DNA of 64,000 nucleotides, from the NCBI RefSeq assembly GCF_017743975.1, contig NZ_JAGHRC010000010.1:62001-126000 (forward strand). The letters are read 5' to 3'. Numbering within the stretch: position 1 is the first letter of the stretch; every line of letters starts with the position of its first letter. The stretch comes from Ruegeria sp. R14_0. GTDB taxonomy: Bacteria > Pseudomonadota > Alphaproteobacteria > Rhodobacterales > Rhodobacteraceae. Made by a program: the position numbers and the translations under genes. Under the pieces are notes generated by a model, which was not told the origin of the DNA, searched no databases, and saw only the letters and a program-made list of their open reading frames with translations. This document shows, piece by piece, positions 27,048 through 35,718 of the stretch.

Positions 27048-29474
27048 TCAAGGGGCTTTGGGGGTCATGAAGGCATCGCGCCAGCCGTCTTCGCCGTACT
27101 CGGCACGCAGCTGGTCCATCTCGGCAACGCTGTCCCCTGTGGCGGACAAGACCCGGTAGAATTGCTCGGGAAGCTCAAGGCGCGTCGAGACCACGGCTGA
27201 CCCGTCTCCGTCATTGATCAGCACCAGACGGGATTTTGGTGGCATGGATGAAACAGCGCTGAACTCGGCCTCAGTAAGCCGGAACGCGTCAACATAGGTT
27301 TTGCGATCCGCTTTGGGGTTGGCAAAGAAGACGCGGTTTTCCGTCGACTGGATCAGCGTGTCCGAAATAGAGGATTTGGCTGCGTCTGATGTCTCCTGCG
27401 TCATGAACACCAGAATGCCATCGAGTTTACGGATGGTTTTGATCCAGTCCTGAATGCGCGGCCCAAACCGGGGATCGTCAAACAATGCCCAGGCTTCATC
27501 CACCATGATGATCAGCGGCTTGCCTTCGGCCAGTTTGCGCTCGATCCGGTAAAACAGGTAATCCAACAGGGGCAGGCGGATATCCGACGCTTTCAGCAGT
27601 GCCGTCATGTCAAAGGCGGTGACGGCTTGATCCAGGCTGAAACTGTCCTCTGCATTATCAAACAGCCAAGCGCGACTGCCGGTCCCATACCACTTGCTGA
27701 GCGCATCGAGCAGCTGGACAGGCGCGTCCGCATCATCCACAGACCGCAACGTGTCGGCAAAATCAGAGAAAGTGCGCAGGGTGGGATCACTCGATGCAAG
27801 GCGGCGCAGACCAATAGCGATCCGCCGTTCCTGTTCCGGGGTGAGTTTGTCCGCGCCGGTCAGGCGTTGAATGAAGCCCTCCAGCCATTCGATCCCAACC
27901 TCATCGGTAGCAACCGCAAACGGGTTAAAGCCGAGGTTCATGCCGGATTTCAACTCAAGGTATGTGCCGCCAATCGCCCGGATGAAAGTTTCTGATCCTC
28001 GATCTTTGTCAAAGGCAATGAGGTGCGGGTGTTCGGGCAGGCGGTAACAGCTGGACATCAGGAAGTTCGCCAACAGGGTTTTGCCTTCACCCGTCGCCCC
28101 AAAGATGGCTGTGGTTCCTGGTCCCTTGGATTTGTCAGAGCCTTCGCGGTGGAAAGAGAACCAATAAGGCGTACCGCCCAGCGTTCGGAACGCGGCCACA
28201 GGGCCACCCCAGCGCAACTTTTCCCGCGATCCCGTCGGCCAGGAATGCAAGTTGGCGAAATCGGCAAAGTTCTTGTCGGACACAAAGCGCTTTTTGCTGC
28301 GGGTCTGATAGGCGAAGTTACCGGGCAGCTGCGCCCACCAGGCCGCCTCTAACCCGATATCCTCGCGCCGCGTGCGCAAATCCGCGCCCGTCAGGCAGGA
28401 GTTCACACGCGTCGCCGCATCTTCCATCTCGTCGCGCGTGTCACCCAGAACAGAAACTGTGAAGTGATGCCGCCCGATGGACATGGCACGGGAGGCAACC
28501 GCGTCTCGCGCCTCATTCAGATCTTTCTGCAGCGACTCCGCCTCATCGCCTGCATCAGCCATGCCGCGTTTGGCATCACGGATTTTGGTGCCGCCCGACA
28601 CGCGGTCCATCGGCGAATAGCATTGCGTTGCAATGAACTCGCAGCGCTCGCCCAGAAGCTCATCGAACATGTAGTATTTCGAGCGCTCGGGATAAGCATT
28701 GACCGCAAAGACAGCCGCAAAACGATCTTTGTCCCCACCCGGCGACAGGTTGTGAACATGGTCTTTGCGGAAGGTGATGCGCCCATTCGGAACGGCATCG
28801 GCCAAATGGGTCCAGACGGGTGGGGCCTTTTGCCAAATCCCGCTTTGCAGCATCGAGAGAAATGACAGCGTGCGGCTGCGATCTGCCTCTGTTCCGGTGA
28901 GCCTGCGCGCGCCAAACACCGACAGATCCCGCATGGCCTGTTCTGTTGCCATGTGCAGAGCCTTGCGGTTCTTGGTGCGAGCAGCCGTGGTAGCCGGGTC
29001 TGATGCTGCCGCGCGGAAAGACCGCAGCCCGGCATCCAACAGCCGCTTGCCGCTGGAGTAAGGACGGCGAACGATCGTCAGGAAATGGCGCAGCTGATAA
29101 GTTTCGTCCTCGTCCAGTTGGGCGCGATAGTGATGATCCAGGTCTTCGGAAAAGCCGGGGCCGTTTACAGGGGGTAGCGTGTCGGACAGCTTCACTTTGG
29201 TGCGGATGATATGGCTATAGAACGCTGTCCGATTGTCTTCAAAGCTGGAGGCCAACCGGGCCAATGTGTCATTGGCGGCTTTGATCGCGGCCCGGTCAGC
29301 GGTTTCGTGGATGAACCCCTTCAGTTCCAACACCGCCACCAGATCACCGTTGCGGGTGGTGAATGTCCCGTCCTGCAGGAAACGCACAAACGGGATATGT
29401 GTGGTGGCGGGCACCTCACGCGCGGCGCGGCGCGCAGATGGCATGGCCTTTCGTATCTCGGGGTGCATGTTCAT
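27048..29474 (-). CDS. virB4: VirB4/TrbE/CagE secretion ATPase
   Basis: This 808-aa ATPase is the largest motor of the channel. The N-terminal CagE domain has PFVRFLQDGTFTTRNGD. The C-terminal RecA-like domain has Walker A GATGEGKT near residue 456 and Walker B IIMVDEAWALFDD, then FMTQETSDA. The length is normal for the family. The start has GGAGAC upstream. Confidence 0.94.
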   Translation of the reverse strand: MNMHPEIRKAMPSARRAAREVPATTHIPFVRFLQDGTFTTRNGDLVAVLELKGFIHETADRAAIKAANDTLARLASSFEDNRTAFYSHIIRTKVKLSDTLPPVNGPGFSEDLDHHYRAQLDEDETYQLRHFLTIVRRPYSSGKRLLDAGLRSFRAAASDPATTAARTKNRKALHMATEQAMRDLSVFGARRLTGTEADRSRTLSFLSMLQSGIWQKAPPVWTHLADAVPNGRITFRKDHVHNLSPGGDKDRFAAVFAVNAYPERSKYYMFDELLGERCEFIATQCYSPMDRVSGGTKIRDAKRGMADAGDEAESLQKDLNEARDAVASRAMSIGRHHFTVSVLGDTRDEMEDAATRVNSCLTGADLRTRREDIGLEAAWWAQLPGNFAYQTRSKKRFVSDKNFADFANLHSWPTGSREKLRWGGPVAAFRTLGGTPYWFSFHREGSDKSKGPGTTAIFGATGEGKTLLANFLMSSCYRLPEHPHLIAFDKDRGSETFIRAIGGTYLELKSGMNLGFNPFAVATDEVGIEWLEGFIQRLTGADKLTPEQERRIAIGLRRLASSDPTLRTFSDFADTLRSVDDADAPVQLLDALSKWYGTGSRAWLFDNAEDSFSLDQAVTAFDMTALLKASDIRLPLLDYLFYRIERKLAEGKPLIIMVDEAWALFDDPRFGPRIQDWIKTIRKLDGILVFMTQETSDAAKSSISDTLIQSTENRVFFANPKADRKTYVDAFRLTEAEFSAVSSMPPKSRLVLINDGDGSAVVSTRLELPEQFYRVLSATGDSVAEMDQLRAEYGEDGWRDAFMTPKAP

Positions 29475-29475
29475 G

Positions 29476-29766
29476 TCAGTCTCCGGCGTAAGAATTGCCG
29501 CCCCAGAAGGGCTTGTTTGGGGTGAACAGTTTGCAGTCGGCCATGGTCGCCACGTGATCCGGCAGGTACGGATCGACGCTCACAATCCAGCGGGCAGCGG
29601 CATAAGACGGGGCGATGGCGAACAATCCCCAGAAGCCCACAAAGCCCTGCGTCATGATGAACGTCATCAGGGGAATGCTGAGCGCCACAATGTGAAACGT
29701 CATCGGCATCCCGGCCTTCTCTGAAGGCCGGGTAATCGCCTGGAATATGCGGTTGTCATCGCTCAT
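29476..29766 (-). CDS. virB3: VirB3-like inner-membrane protein
   Basis: This 96-aa protein has the VirB3 pattern: a short N-terminus with the family motif ITRPSEKAGMP, two adjacent TM segments (about 27-62), and a polar C-terminus. An upstream in-frame ATG exists, but the ATG at 29766 overlaps the virB2 stop as TGATG and is where homology begins. VirB3 partners with VirB4. Confidence 0.9.
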   Translation of the reverse strand: MSDDNRIFQAITRPSEKAGMPMTFHIVALSIPLMTFIMTQGFVGFWGLFAIAPSYAAARWIVSVDPYLPDHVATMADCKLFTPNKPFWGGNSYAGD

Positions 29767-30068
29767 CAGGTCGCAAAGCCCTGGATGGCTTCGGCAATGC
29801 CAAACGCACCGTAGAAGATGCCCAACACGACGAGGATCACAAAGAAATGGCCCCATGTGACCGGCACGCGCGGGCTGGCGGCCGAGATACCGGCCAGAGC
29901 AATGGCAGCGCCCCCGAGCAGAATACCATTGGCGCCGGTCACAAAGGTGCGGATCTGGGTCAGGATGGACACCGGCGCATCAAATAAGGACTGCGCCATG
30001 GCCGGGCTGCTGAACGCCACGAGGGCCAGCACGGTCAGCAAAGCGACGTTTTGAGGGTTGCGTTTCAT
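29766..30068 (-). CDS. virB2: VirB2/TrbC pilin
   Basis: This 100-aa prepilin has a signal peptide cleaved after AMAQ (residue 26) and two TM helices separated by a short positive loop (AASPRVPVTWGH), the standard VirB2 topology. It would be the major pilus subunit. Confidence 0.9.
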   Translation of the reverse strand: MKRNPQNVALLTVLALVAFSSPAMAQSLFDAPVSILTQIRTFVTGANGILLGGAAIALAGISAASPRVPVTWGHFFVILVVLGIFYGAFGIAEAIQGFAT

Positions 30069-30110
30069 ATAGATAGCCTCCTTGGGTTTAACGGCGGGGT
30101 TTTGTGGGGC

Positions 30111-30293
30111 TCACTGACCTGAGTTGAAAACACGACGCAGAATGAGCAACGTGACGGGGTTGGTAAGGATCAAAAACAGACCCACAAAACGACCCACCAC
30201 GGGAGGCTGAAGCGCGCCAGCACTGCCTCTGCCTTCTGTCGCAATCTGCCTGGAAATCGGATCATTCGGCTTGGTCTCCCTGGATTGGGGTGT
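30111..30293 (-). other. open frame without a clear start, possible small membrane peptide
   Basis: Directly after the virB1 stop the same frame stays open for about 60 codons and ends in a hydrophobic stretch, RFVGLFLILTNPVTLLILRR, that looks like a real TM helix. No ATG is in frame; the only ordinary start is GTG at 30200, which gives 29 residues. A competing short frame starts with ATG at about 30258. It may be a small gene with an unusual start, a degraded gene, or chance. Confidence 0.3.
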
Positions 30294-30932
30294 TCAGGCG
30301 TCGGGCGGAAGCCCGGCCCCTTCGAGAACGGTTGCGACGTAGTGGGTGGTTTCAGAGAAGGGCGGAACGCCCTCATAGCGTTCGACGGCTCCGGGCCCGG
30401 CGTTGTAGGCGGCGAGCGCCAGACGCCATGTGCCGAACTTCAGGAACATGGCCTTGAGATACCGCGCGCCGCCATCGAGGTTCTGCACCGGGTCATGCGG
30501 ATCTACCCCAAGGGCGGCGGCAGTCGGCGGCATCAGCTGGGCTAAGCCAAGCGCGCCTTTGGGGCTGACCGCGTTGGTATTCCAGCGGCTTTCCTGATGC
30601 ACCAGCGCATGAAACAGCGGCACCGGAACACCGTGGCGTTTGGCGGCGCGCTCCGCTTCATCAGCCCATTCGCCCTTTGCGCGCGGGGTTGCATTCCTTG
30701 AGACGACCTGTTCATTGTTGCCGCCTTCCTCATATCTGAGGCAAACCATTGCACCTGCCCGGAATGACGGTTCCAGGCAGGTGCGGGCGGGGGCGGTCAC
30801 ACACAGCAAGCGCCCACCACTCAGCAGCGGGCCATCACGGCCCGCACAAATTGCGGCCTCGTCATTCTGGGCGAATGCCGGGGCTGCTACTGTCGATAGA
30901 AAAGCAAGAGCAAAGAATGTGGCTTTAGCCAT
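30294..30932 (-). CDS. virB1: VirB1-like lytic transglycosylase
   Basis: This 212-aa secreted SLT-family enzyme opens peptidoglycan for channel assembly. The signal peptide ends near AFAQN. The catalytic domain has the Glu motif HQESRWNTNAVSPKGALGLAQLMP and the AAYNAGPGAVERY motif. A short Cys-rich segment precedes it. The ATG at 30932 has AAGGAGC upstream and overlaps the end of the DUF1173 gene by 8 bases. Confidence 0.92.
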   Translation of the reverse strand: MAKATFFALAFLSTVAAPAFAQNDEAAICAGRDGPLLSGGRLLCVTAPARTCLEPSFRAGAMVCLRYEEGGNNEQVVSRNATPRAKGEWADEAERAAKRHGVPVPLFHALVHQESRWNTNAVSPKGALGLAQLMPPTAAALGVDPHDPVQNLDGGARYLKAMFLKFGTWRLALAAYNAGPGAVERYEGVPPFSETTHYVATVLEGAGLPPDA

Positions 30933-32274
30933 GGTCGCTTGCTCCTTTAGGAAGAATGGGGCTATCCCAGATCGTGTCGCGCTCATCGCCCGATGCGCGG
31001 CGCTCATTTGCCGGTGATGGCCTCACACTCTTACCGGCAGCGCCCCCCTCCGGTGTTCGTGAGTGATGGCTGGAGGGGGACGCGCCACGATCCGGGAACG
31101 GGCTCATCGGCCCATCGTCAATCCAGCACCAGCTCGCATACCGGCCTTCTTCAGAGGCTTTGGTGAGGAGCGCCAGCGCCCCGGCATCGTCGGGATTATC
31201 GGCAACAAAAACGGCAATTGGATCTGTCGTATCCAGCAGCACAGCCGATGCGATCGGTGCGTCCACCGGCAGGTTGAACCGCAATTGCTTTTGAAACGCG
31301 CGGCTCTGTTCGGTCAGCGCATTCAGCACTTCCAGTTCGCGCATGCCTTCAAACGGAATCCAGTTCTCCGTCACCAGCATCATGCCGATTTCATGCAGAA
31401 CCGGATAACCCGCCTTTGCGATAGAAAAGCTGGCTATCAGGATGGCATGACCGGACCCCATCGCTTCAAGAAGCAGCAGCTGTTCCCCAAACACCTTATC
31501 GAATTTCTTGGACAGATCTTCATCGGCAAAGAATGCGCAATCGGGGGCGTGTTTGAAGATGAACCTCGCCCCGTGTGGCGTCGTTTCCTTGCCCTTGTAT
31601 TCTGCGACAACCAGGCCAAACGGGGTTGCGCTGCGACCCGCTGGCCGCAGGTTGGCAAAGACCCGGTCCCGTCTGGCCGCTATCTCCGCTTTGTTCTCAG
31701 GTTTGAAGTATTCCGGCACAAAGAGAACGCGGGACAAATCTTGCCCTTTGACGATCTTGCCTGACGCTGCCCGGCGCAGCGCATGATGGATCACGCCCCA
31801 AAACCGCTTGCCCTCCATCTTTGGATACCACTTGCCCAGGTCCGCCTCATGCCAGAGGAATTGCAGCACGCTCGTGATGGTCAGTTTGCGCGGCGCAACC
31901 TTGGCCTCTGTGGGTTTTGCGGCGGTCTGTTCGGGGGCGGTGCGGCTCTTGCTGTTCTTGCGCAGAGGGAAGCCCAACTTGAGCGTGGTGGTGCCATCGT
32001 CAGGATCTTCGGTGATGGCCGATGCCTGGACCTGTGCCAGTCCCGAGAGTTCTTCAGGTGGCAGGAAGGACGGGCAATCAATCGCATGATCTGACCCGGT
32101 GCACGGCATCCGTTTAACGATGAACTTGCCAGCGGTCGCCGCGATATACATCTCAGGTGCGGGCATCCGGCACCGGCATTCAACGCGCGTTCCGGCGCTG
32201 TGCGCAGCCGTCAGGGCGCGTTGTCCCGCTTTGCTATCAACCACCAGCGGTTTGTGATTCAGAAAAAGGGTCAT
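30925..32274 (-). CDS. DUF1173 family transfer-associated protein
   Basis: This 449-aa soluble protein of the DUF1173 family is regularly found beside VirB-type conjugation operons in alphaproteobacteria; its function is not established. It has an N-terminal Cys cluster (VECRCRMPAPEMY, then CTGSDHAIDCPSF) suggestive of a zinc-binding element, a central region with SVLQFLWHEADLGKWYP, and a Pro/Ser-rich tail. The ATG at 32274 has GGAGG upstream. It is probably the first gene of the virB operon. Confidence 0.8.
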   Translation of the reverse strand: MTLFLNHKPLVVDSKAGQRALTAAHSAGTRVECRCRMPAPEMYIAATAGKFIVKRMPCTGSDHAIDCPSFLPPEELSGLAQVQASAITEDPDDGTTTLKLGFPLRKNSKSRTAPEQTAAKPTEAKVAPRKLTITSVLQFLWHEADLGKWYPKMEGKRFWGVIHHALRRAASGKIVKGQDLSRVLFVPEYFKPENKAEIAARRDRVFANLRPAGRSATPFGLVVAEYKGKETTPHGARFIFKHAPDCAFFADEDLSKKFDKVFGEQLLLLEAMGSGHAILIASFSIAKAGYPVLHEIGMMLVTENWIPFEGMRELEVLNALTEQSRAFQKQLRFNLPVDAPIASAVLLDTTDPIAVFVADNPDDAGALALLTKASEEGRYASWCWIDDGPMSPFPDRGASPSSHHSRTPEGGAAGKSVRPSPANERRASGDERDTIWDSPILPKGASDHG

Positions 32275-32307
32275 TCTGGCGCCTCCAGAATGCTCTGAGG
32301 CGTGTTG

Positions 32308-32329
32308 ACAAATCCGTGATCGGATTTGT
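32308..32329. promoter_or_regulatory. 9-bp inverted repeat just upstream of the virB operon
   Basis: ACAAATCCG and CGGATTTGT pair perfectly around TGAT. The repeat lies 34 bases before the DUF1173 start codon, where it could be an operator or an mRNA hairpin. Confidence 0.55.
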
Positions 32330-32429
32330 TTTCGTATTGGTTTGAAAGGGTTGCGTTCGGTAGCTTTGAAGAGGCCGTGCTCGCTGTGTTGTGGGCTCCG
32401 GTTATGTGGTGGATGCAGTCCCATCTGGG

Positions 32430-32487
32430 TCTCGCCACGCTCTCTCTTCGGTGTAGCACCACATGCATCGAAGAGAGTTTGGCGAGA
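32430..32487. repeat. 58-base two-stem inverted repeat
   Basis: The outer arms TCTCGCCA/TGGCGAGA (8 bp) and inner arms CTCTCTTCG/CGAAGAGAG (9 bp) are perfect and separated by small asymmetric bulges, with an 18-base loop. It lies about 160 bases upstream of the DUF1173 start. Confidence 0.6.
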
Positions 32488-32867
32488 AGAATGCCTGGTA
32501 TGAGTTTGATGGTGTCGAATGTCACGGCCATCACTTCTCCGTTCTCCCAATTAGGTCAACAGTTTTTACATAATAAGTCTTATGAGGTGCGGTTGTTGCG
32601 TAGAGCGCACGCCTATCGGACCCCTGAAGACCGTTCAGAAGTCGTTATTGCGTTCCGGACCCAGGGCATTGACTCCGGCGCAAATGCTGTCCTTTTTAGG
32701 AGCAGCATCGAGGGTTGCTGTATTCTTCATCGCTTATGGTTCTCTCTTGATGTTTGGGGAATGCCCCGGGCTTGGGGCGTTTCTGGTCCTGTCGATTGCG
32801 CCAACAACCGACAGGACCGTTCCTTGCTCGATTAGTTTCCTTCCTCTTGCAGCATTCTATTCTCCAA

Positions 32868-33281
32868 TCAGATGCACCAGGACTGGCGTTTGCCGCCGCT
32901 GTATGGTCGTGCAAGACCCTCAGAAATCAGAGTCTTTCCAACGTCACTTCCGCCTGCACGGCCAACCGCCAGAAAGCGGCCATGCCTGTCGACGTCAATT
33001 TCAGCTTCGAGATAGATGTGCCCGGCTGTTTGGATGAGTTCAGTGAGCCGTTTTTTGGCTTTCAAACCCAGTGCCTTTTCGGCAGCACACTGTGGTCGGT
33101 AGGTCTCTGGGGTATCGAAACCAACAAGCCGGTAGCGGTCATCGCCATGGTCAATCGTATCGCCGTCAATGACGAGCACGTCAGAGGCTGACACCTTCAA
33201 CGTCGGTTTTCGAGCCCCAACCAGATCTGCCAGGATTGCTGCGCCGAGCAGTACAGCCGCCATATAAAGAAGCTTTTTCAC
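32868..33281 (-). CDS. secreted SNase-like (thermonuclease) protein
   Basis: This 137-aa protein has a signal or anchor segment at residues 5-20, then a staphylococcal-nuclease fold with VIDGDTI, GFDTPETYRPQC, LEAEIDVDRHGRFLA and a GLARPY ending. Such small nucleases are common on conjugative plasmids (ParB of RP4 is one). It is a little shorter than free SNases, but the motifs appear intact. Confidence 0.87.
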   Translation of the reverse strand: MKKLLYMAAVLLGAAILADLVGARKPTLKVSASDVLVIDGDTIDHGDDRYRLVGFDTPETYRPQCAAEKALGLKAKKRLTELIQTAGHIYLEAEIDVDRHGRFLAVGRAGGSDVGKTLISEGLARPYSGGKRQSWCI

Positions 33282-33398
33282 CTGGCTTGCCCTCCCAGTG
33301 GGATCGCAATGCCAGATCGGCGCAAGACTTGATCTAATGTTCCAGCTAGCTGGACCTGCTTACTTCGGTTTTTAGGACAACTCGAAAACGGCGCGACC

Positions 33399-33752
33399 TC
33401 AGTCCTCGTCTTCTTCCTTGTCGAAATCCAGGTTGATCTGCCCCCGTACACCATCTGTCGTGATGGTGAGATCATTGTGCAGAGTAATGTCACTGCCCTG
33501 CCTAAACCGGCTGTGAAAATTGAAGAGGCCCGGGAACAATGACAGTCTTCGGGGAACAACCCCTTGCGACGTCGCCCTTTCAGAGATGAGGACGTTATCC
33601 TTTCCGTCATAGCGGTAGATGCAAATGTATTGCGGACGCCCATTTTGCCCCAGCTCGACTAGGTCATACCGAAACTCATAGTCCTTACCAGATGCATCAA
33701 GGTCTCGTGCTTCACCTTGGGTGATCAATGGAAAGTTCTTTCTGTGCGGCAT
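33399..33752 (-). CDS. hypothetical protein, 117 aa
   Basis: I do not recognise this family. The sequence is soluble and beta-rich in the middle (EFRYDLVELG, YICIYRYDG) with a strongly acidic C-terminus (DFDKEEDED). Codon use resembles its neighbours. It faces away from the next gene across an AT-rich region. Confidence 0.6.
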   Translation of the reverse strand: MPHRKNFPLITQGEARDLDASGKDYEFRYDLVELGQNGRPQYICIYRYDGKDNVLISERATSQGVVPRRLSLFPGLFNFHSRFRQGSDITLHNDLTITTDGVRGQINLDFDKEEDED

Positions 33753-33930
33753 GGTCGTCCCCCTATGGGACGACTTCTTACATTCTTTCGAATTCTCCGA
33801 AAGTTCTGATCTGGTAATTTCAATACTGCAAAATTTTAAATTTGCAAAACAGAAAATAAGGTGATCTAACGTTTTTGCAGAATTCAGCGCAAACGATCAT
33901 GAAATTACTGCTCCTCGAAAGGACCACACC

Positions 33931-34692
33931 ATGTTTCGACTGAAGCTACTGGGATGCACATCAGCTATCGCTCTAGGTTTCACCGCTCCTGTAGACGCCT
34001 ACCCAATCGACTGTGCGATCTTCTTATGCCTTGCTGGAGGGTGGCCGAGTTCACCAGATTGCAATGCCGCTCGAGCCGAGTTCATCCGGCGGATCACCCC
34101 CTTGCCAGTTGAACCGCCGCTTCAACTCTGGCGATGCCCAATGGGAGTGACATCAGGTTCCACTGGCATGTCACCCATGCAGCGCCTCGAAGCCATCAAA
34201 TCATCAAGCGCCAACCCGGTTCCAGAACTACCCGGGAGTGATAACAATACCTCTCAAATTGTAGAGGTTAGTTTTACTGCGAATTCTTGGCCCACGAGCG
34301 ATATTACAAATGCATCGGAAAGGATGAACCTCGAAACAAACGAGACGCTGTTGGCAACTGTCGGTGCTGGGTCCCCTGCCCTTCCCGAGCCCACGCTGAC
34401 AAACGTGAATTTAGCCTCTCCCGATTTCGATGTGGTCCGGTCCATACGGGTGTGGCACGTCCGTCACTACAGCTACAAAGTACGTGAACGCGAAGGGCCT
34501 TGCGAAACCCGCTTGGATATGGATATCGGCACATATGACGACAACGCCAGTTTCAGCTGGTCCGACCGTGCACCTGGTCCGCGTCCTGCGTGGCTCCCCT
34601 TGTATCGACAATGTCCTAGCTACTTCCGCGGTGTTGGTGTGGAGTGGTCGGACAGTTTTGGCCGCTACGACTATTTGCTCGTGCCTTACTAG
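33931..34692 (+). CDS. secreted Cys-rich protein with TrbM-like motif
   Basis: This 253-aa protein has a signal peptide ending near VDAYP. The next 50 residues contain IDCAIFLCLAGGWPSSPDC and RRITPLPVEPPLQLWRCP, a Cys-pair pattern I associate with TrbM-like or KikA-like conjugation proteins. The rest is Thr/Asn-rich and not recognised, with two further Cys near the end. An AT-rich palindrome TGCAAA-N8-TTTGCA (33827-33846) lies about 85 bases upstream of the ATG and may be part of its promoter. Confidence 0.65.
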   Translation: MFRLKLLGCTSAIALGFTAPVDAYPIDCAIFLCLAGGWPSSPDCNAARAEFIRRITPLPVEPPLQLWRCPMGVTSGSTGMSPMQRLEAIKSSSANPVPELPGSDNNTSQIVEVSFTANSWPTSDITNASERMNLETNETLLATVGAGSPALPEPTLTNVNLASPDFDVVRSIRVWHVRHYSYKVREREGPCETRLDMDIGTYDDNASFSWSDRAPGPRPAWLPLYRQCPSYFRGVGVEWSDSFGRYDYLLVPY

Positions 34693-34734
34693 CGAACACA
34701 CACGCTAGCTGTCTGTTCGTGGCCGAAACACGGC

Positions 34735-35718
34735 CTATGAGGTCGACGCTATCGGCATGTCTTTGTTTGTTGAGCCGAAAAGCTCACAAATTTGAGCCAA
34801 CACGTTTTCGCGAACACTTGGCACCTCATACAAGACGTCGTGGCGCGCGTTTTGCATCAGCTCCAGTTTCCCATTGGGCCAGCCTGCCATTCTTTCCTTG
34901 ATTGCGGGGATTGCGACGATTTCGTCCTCAGCGCCACAGAACGTGAGACACGGAATGCTAGGAGACTTCAGCTTAGAAAGTGTTCGAGTTTCTTTGAGGG
35001 CCTGGAACAACCAAGACATACTTGGTCCGCCAATCTGCTGGTCAGGCAGAGATTCCGAAACGTTCTGATAATAGTGGTACATACCAGGGTCATGTGTCAG
35101 TCGGTTGTCGTCGAAATCCGTTGTCAGCACATAGCTCTCGCCACGGGTACCGGGGGCATAGGTGGCACCTTTTCCAAGAGCTTGAAACGCGCCTGACAGA
35201 GGCCATGCTCCGAGTCGTTGCAGTGTCGGTAAGTTAATGTCCCACAGGGGGGCTGTGAACGCGCATGCTGAAACTGGAAGACCTTCGATTATCGCACGCA
35301 GACCGACGCATGCGCCAAGGGAGTGCCCAATGAGGTACCAAGGCTGAGGCAGATTGAGAGACTTAGCCGCTTCTACTGCGGCCGCAACGTCCTTCTGGTA
35401 GTCAGAGAATCTGACGACATGGCCCATCATCGGATCTTCGGCGAGCCTCTCGGAAAGTCCCTGACCGCGCCAATCAACCGCGAACGCAGTGTAGCCGGCG
35501 CAATGAAGATACTCGACGGTTCGTCCGTATTTTTCGATGTTTTCCGTTCGCCCTTGAAACAGAAAGACAGTACCTTTGGATGGTTCATCTGTCGGCCAGT
35601 GGGCCACCCTGAGACGAACATTATCATCGGCATGAGCCCAATAGGCGCGCACATCTGATGGACCTTCCGCCACTTCAGGATGAATGGGGGCATTTTCCAA
35701 AACATTCGTTTTAAGCAT
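34735..35718 (-). CDS. alpha/beta hydrolase, RcgR-like
   Basis: This 327-aa monoglyceride-lipase-like hydrolase has a nucleophile elbow GHSLG (Ser133), an oxyanion region FLFQGRTE, VDWRGQGLSE, a late Asp in CGAEDEI and a catalytic His in ARHD. It has no signal peptide. It overlaps the next upstream gene by 8 bases and forms a pair with a transporter-like protein. This pairing matches what I know as RcgR (putative quorum lactone hydrolase) and RcgA; the lactone activity is not shown by the sequence. Confidence 0.78.
   Translation of the reverse strand: MLKTNVLENAPIHPEVAEGPSDVRAYWAHADDNVRLRVAHWPTDEPSKGTVFLFQGRTENIEKYGRTVEYLHCAGYTAFAVDWRGQGLSERLAEDPMMGHVVRFSDYQKDVAAAVEAAKSLNLPQPWYLIGHSLGACVGLRAIIEGLPVSACAFTAPLWDINLPTLQRLGAWPLSGAFQALGKGATYAPGTRGESYVLTTDFDDNRLTHDPGMYHYYQNVSESLPDQQIGGPSMSWLFQALKETRTLSKLKSPSIPCLTFCGAEDEIVAIPAIKERMAGWPNGKLELMQNARHDVLYEVPSVRENVLAQICELFGSTNKDMPIASTS

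Larger units (their letters stand above)
32275..32867. other. leader/promoter region of the secretion operon
   Basis: About 590 bases separate the DUF1173 gene from the nuclease gene. Open frames on both strands are not convincing. The region contains the two inverted repeats listed separately (32308-32329 and 32430-32487) and an AT-rich patch near 32560-32585, and probably holds the promoter and control sites of the virB operon. Confidence 0.5.

Noticed and set aside
32326..32835. Open plus-strand frame of 169 codons before the nuclease gene
   Set aside because: No ribosome-binding site, odd composition, and it overlaps strong inverted repeats that look regulatory.
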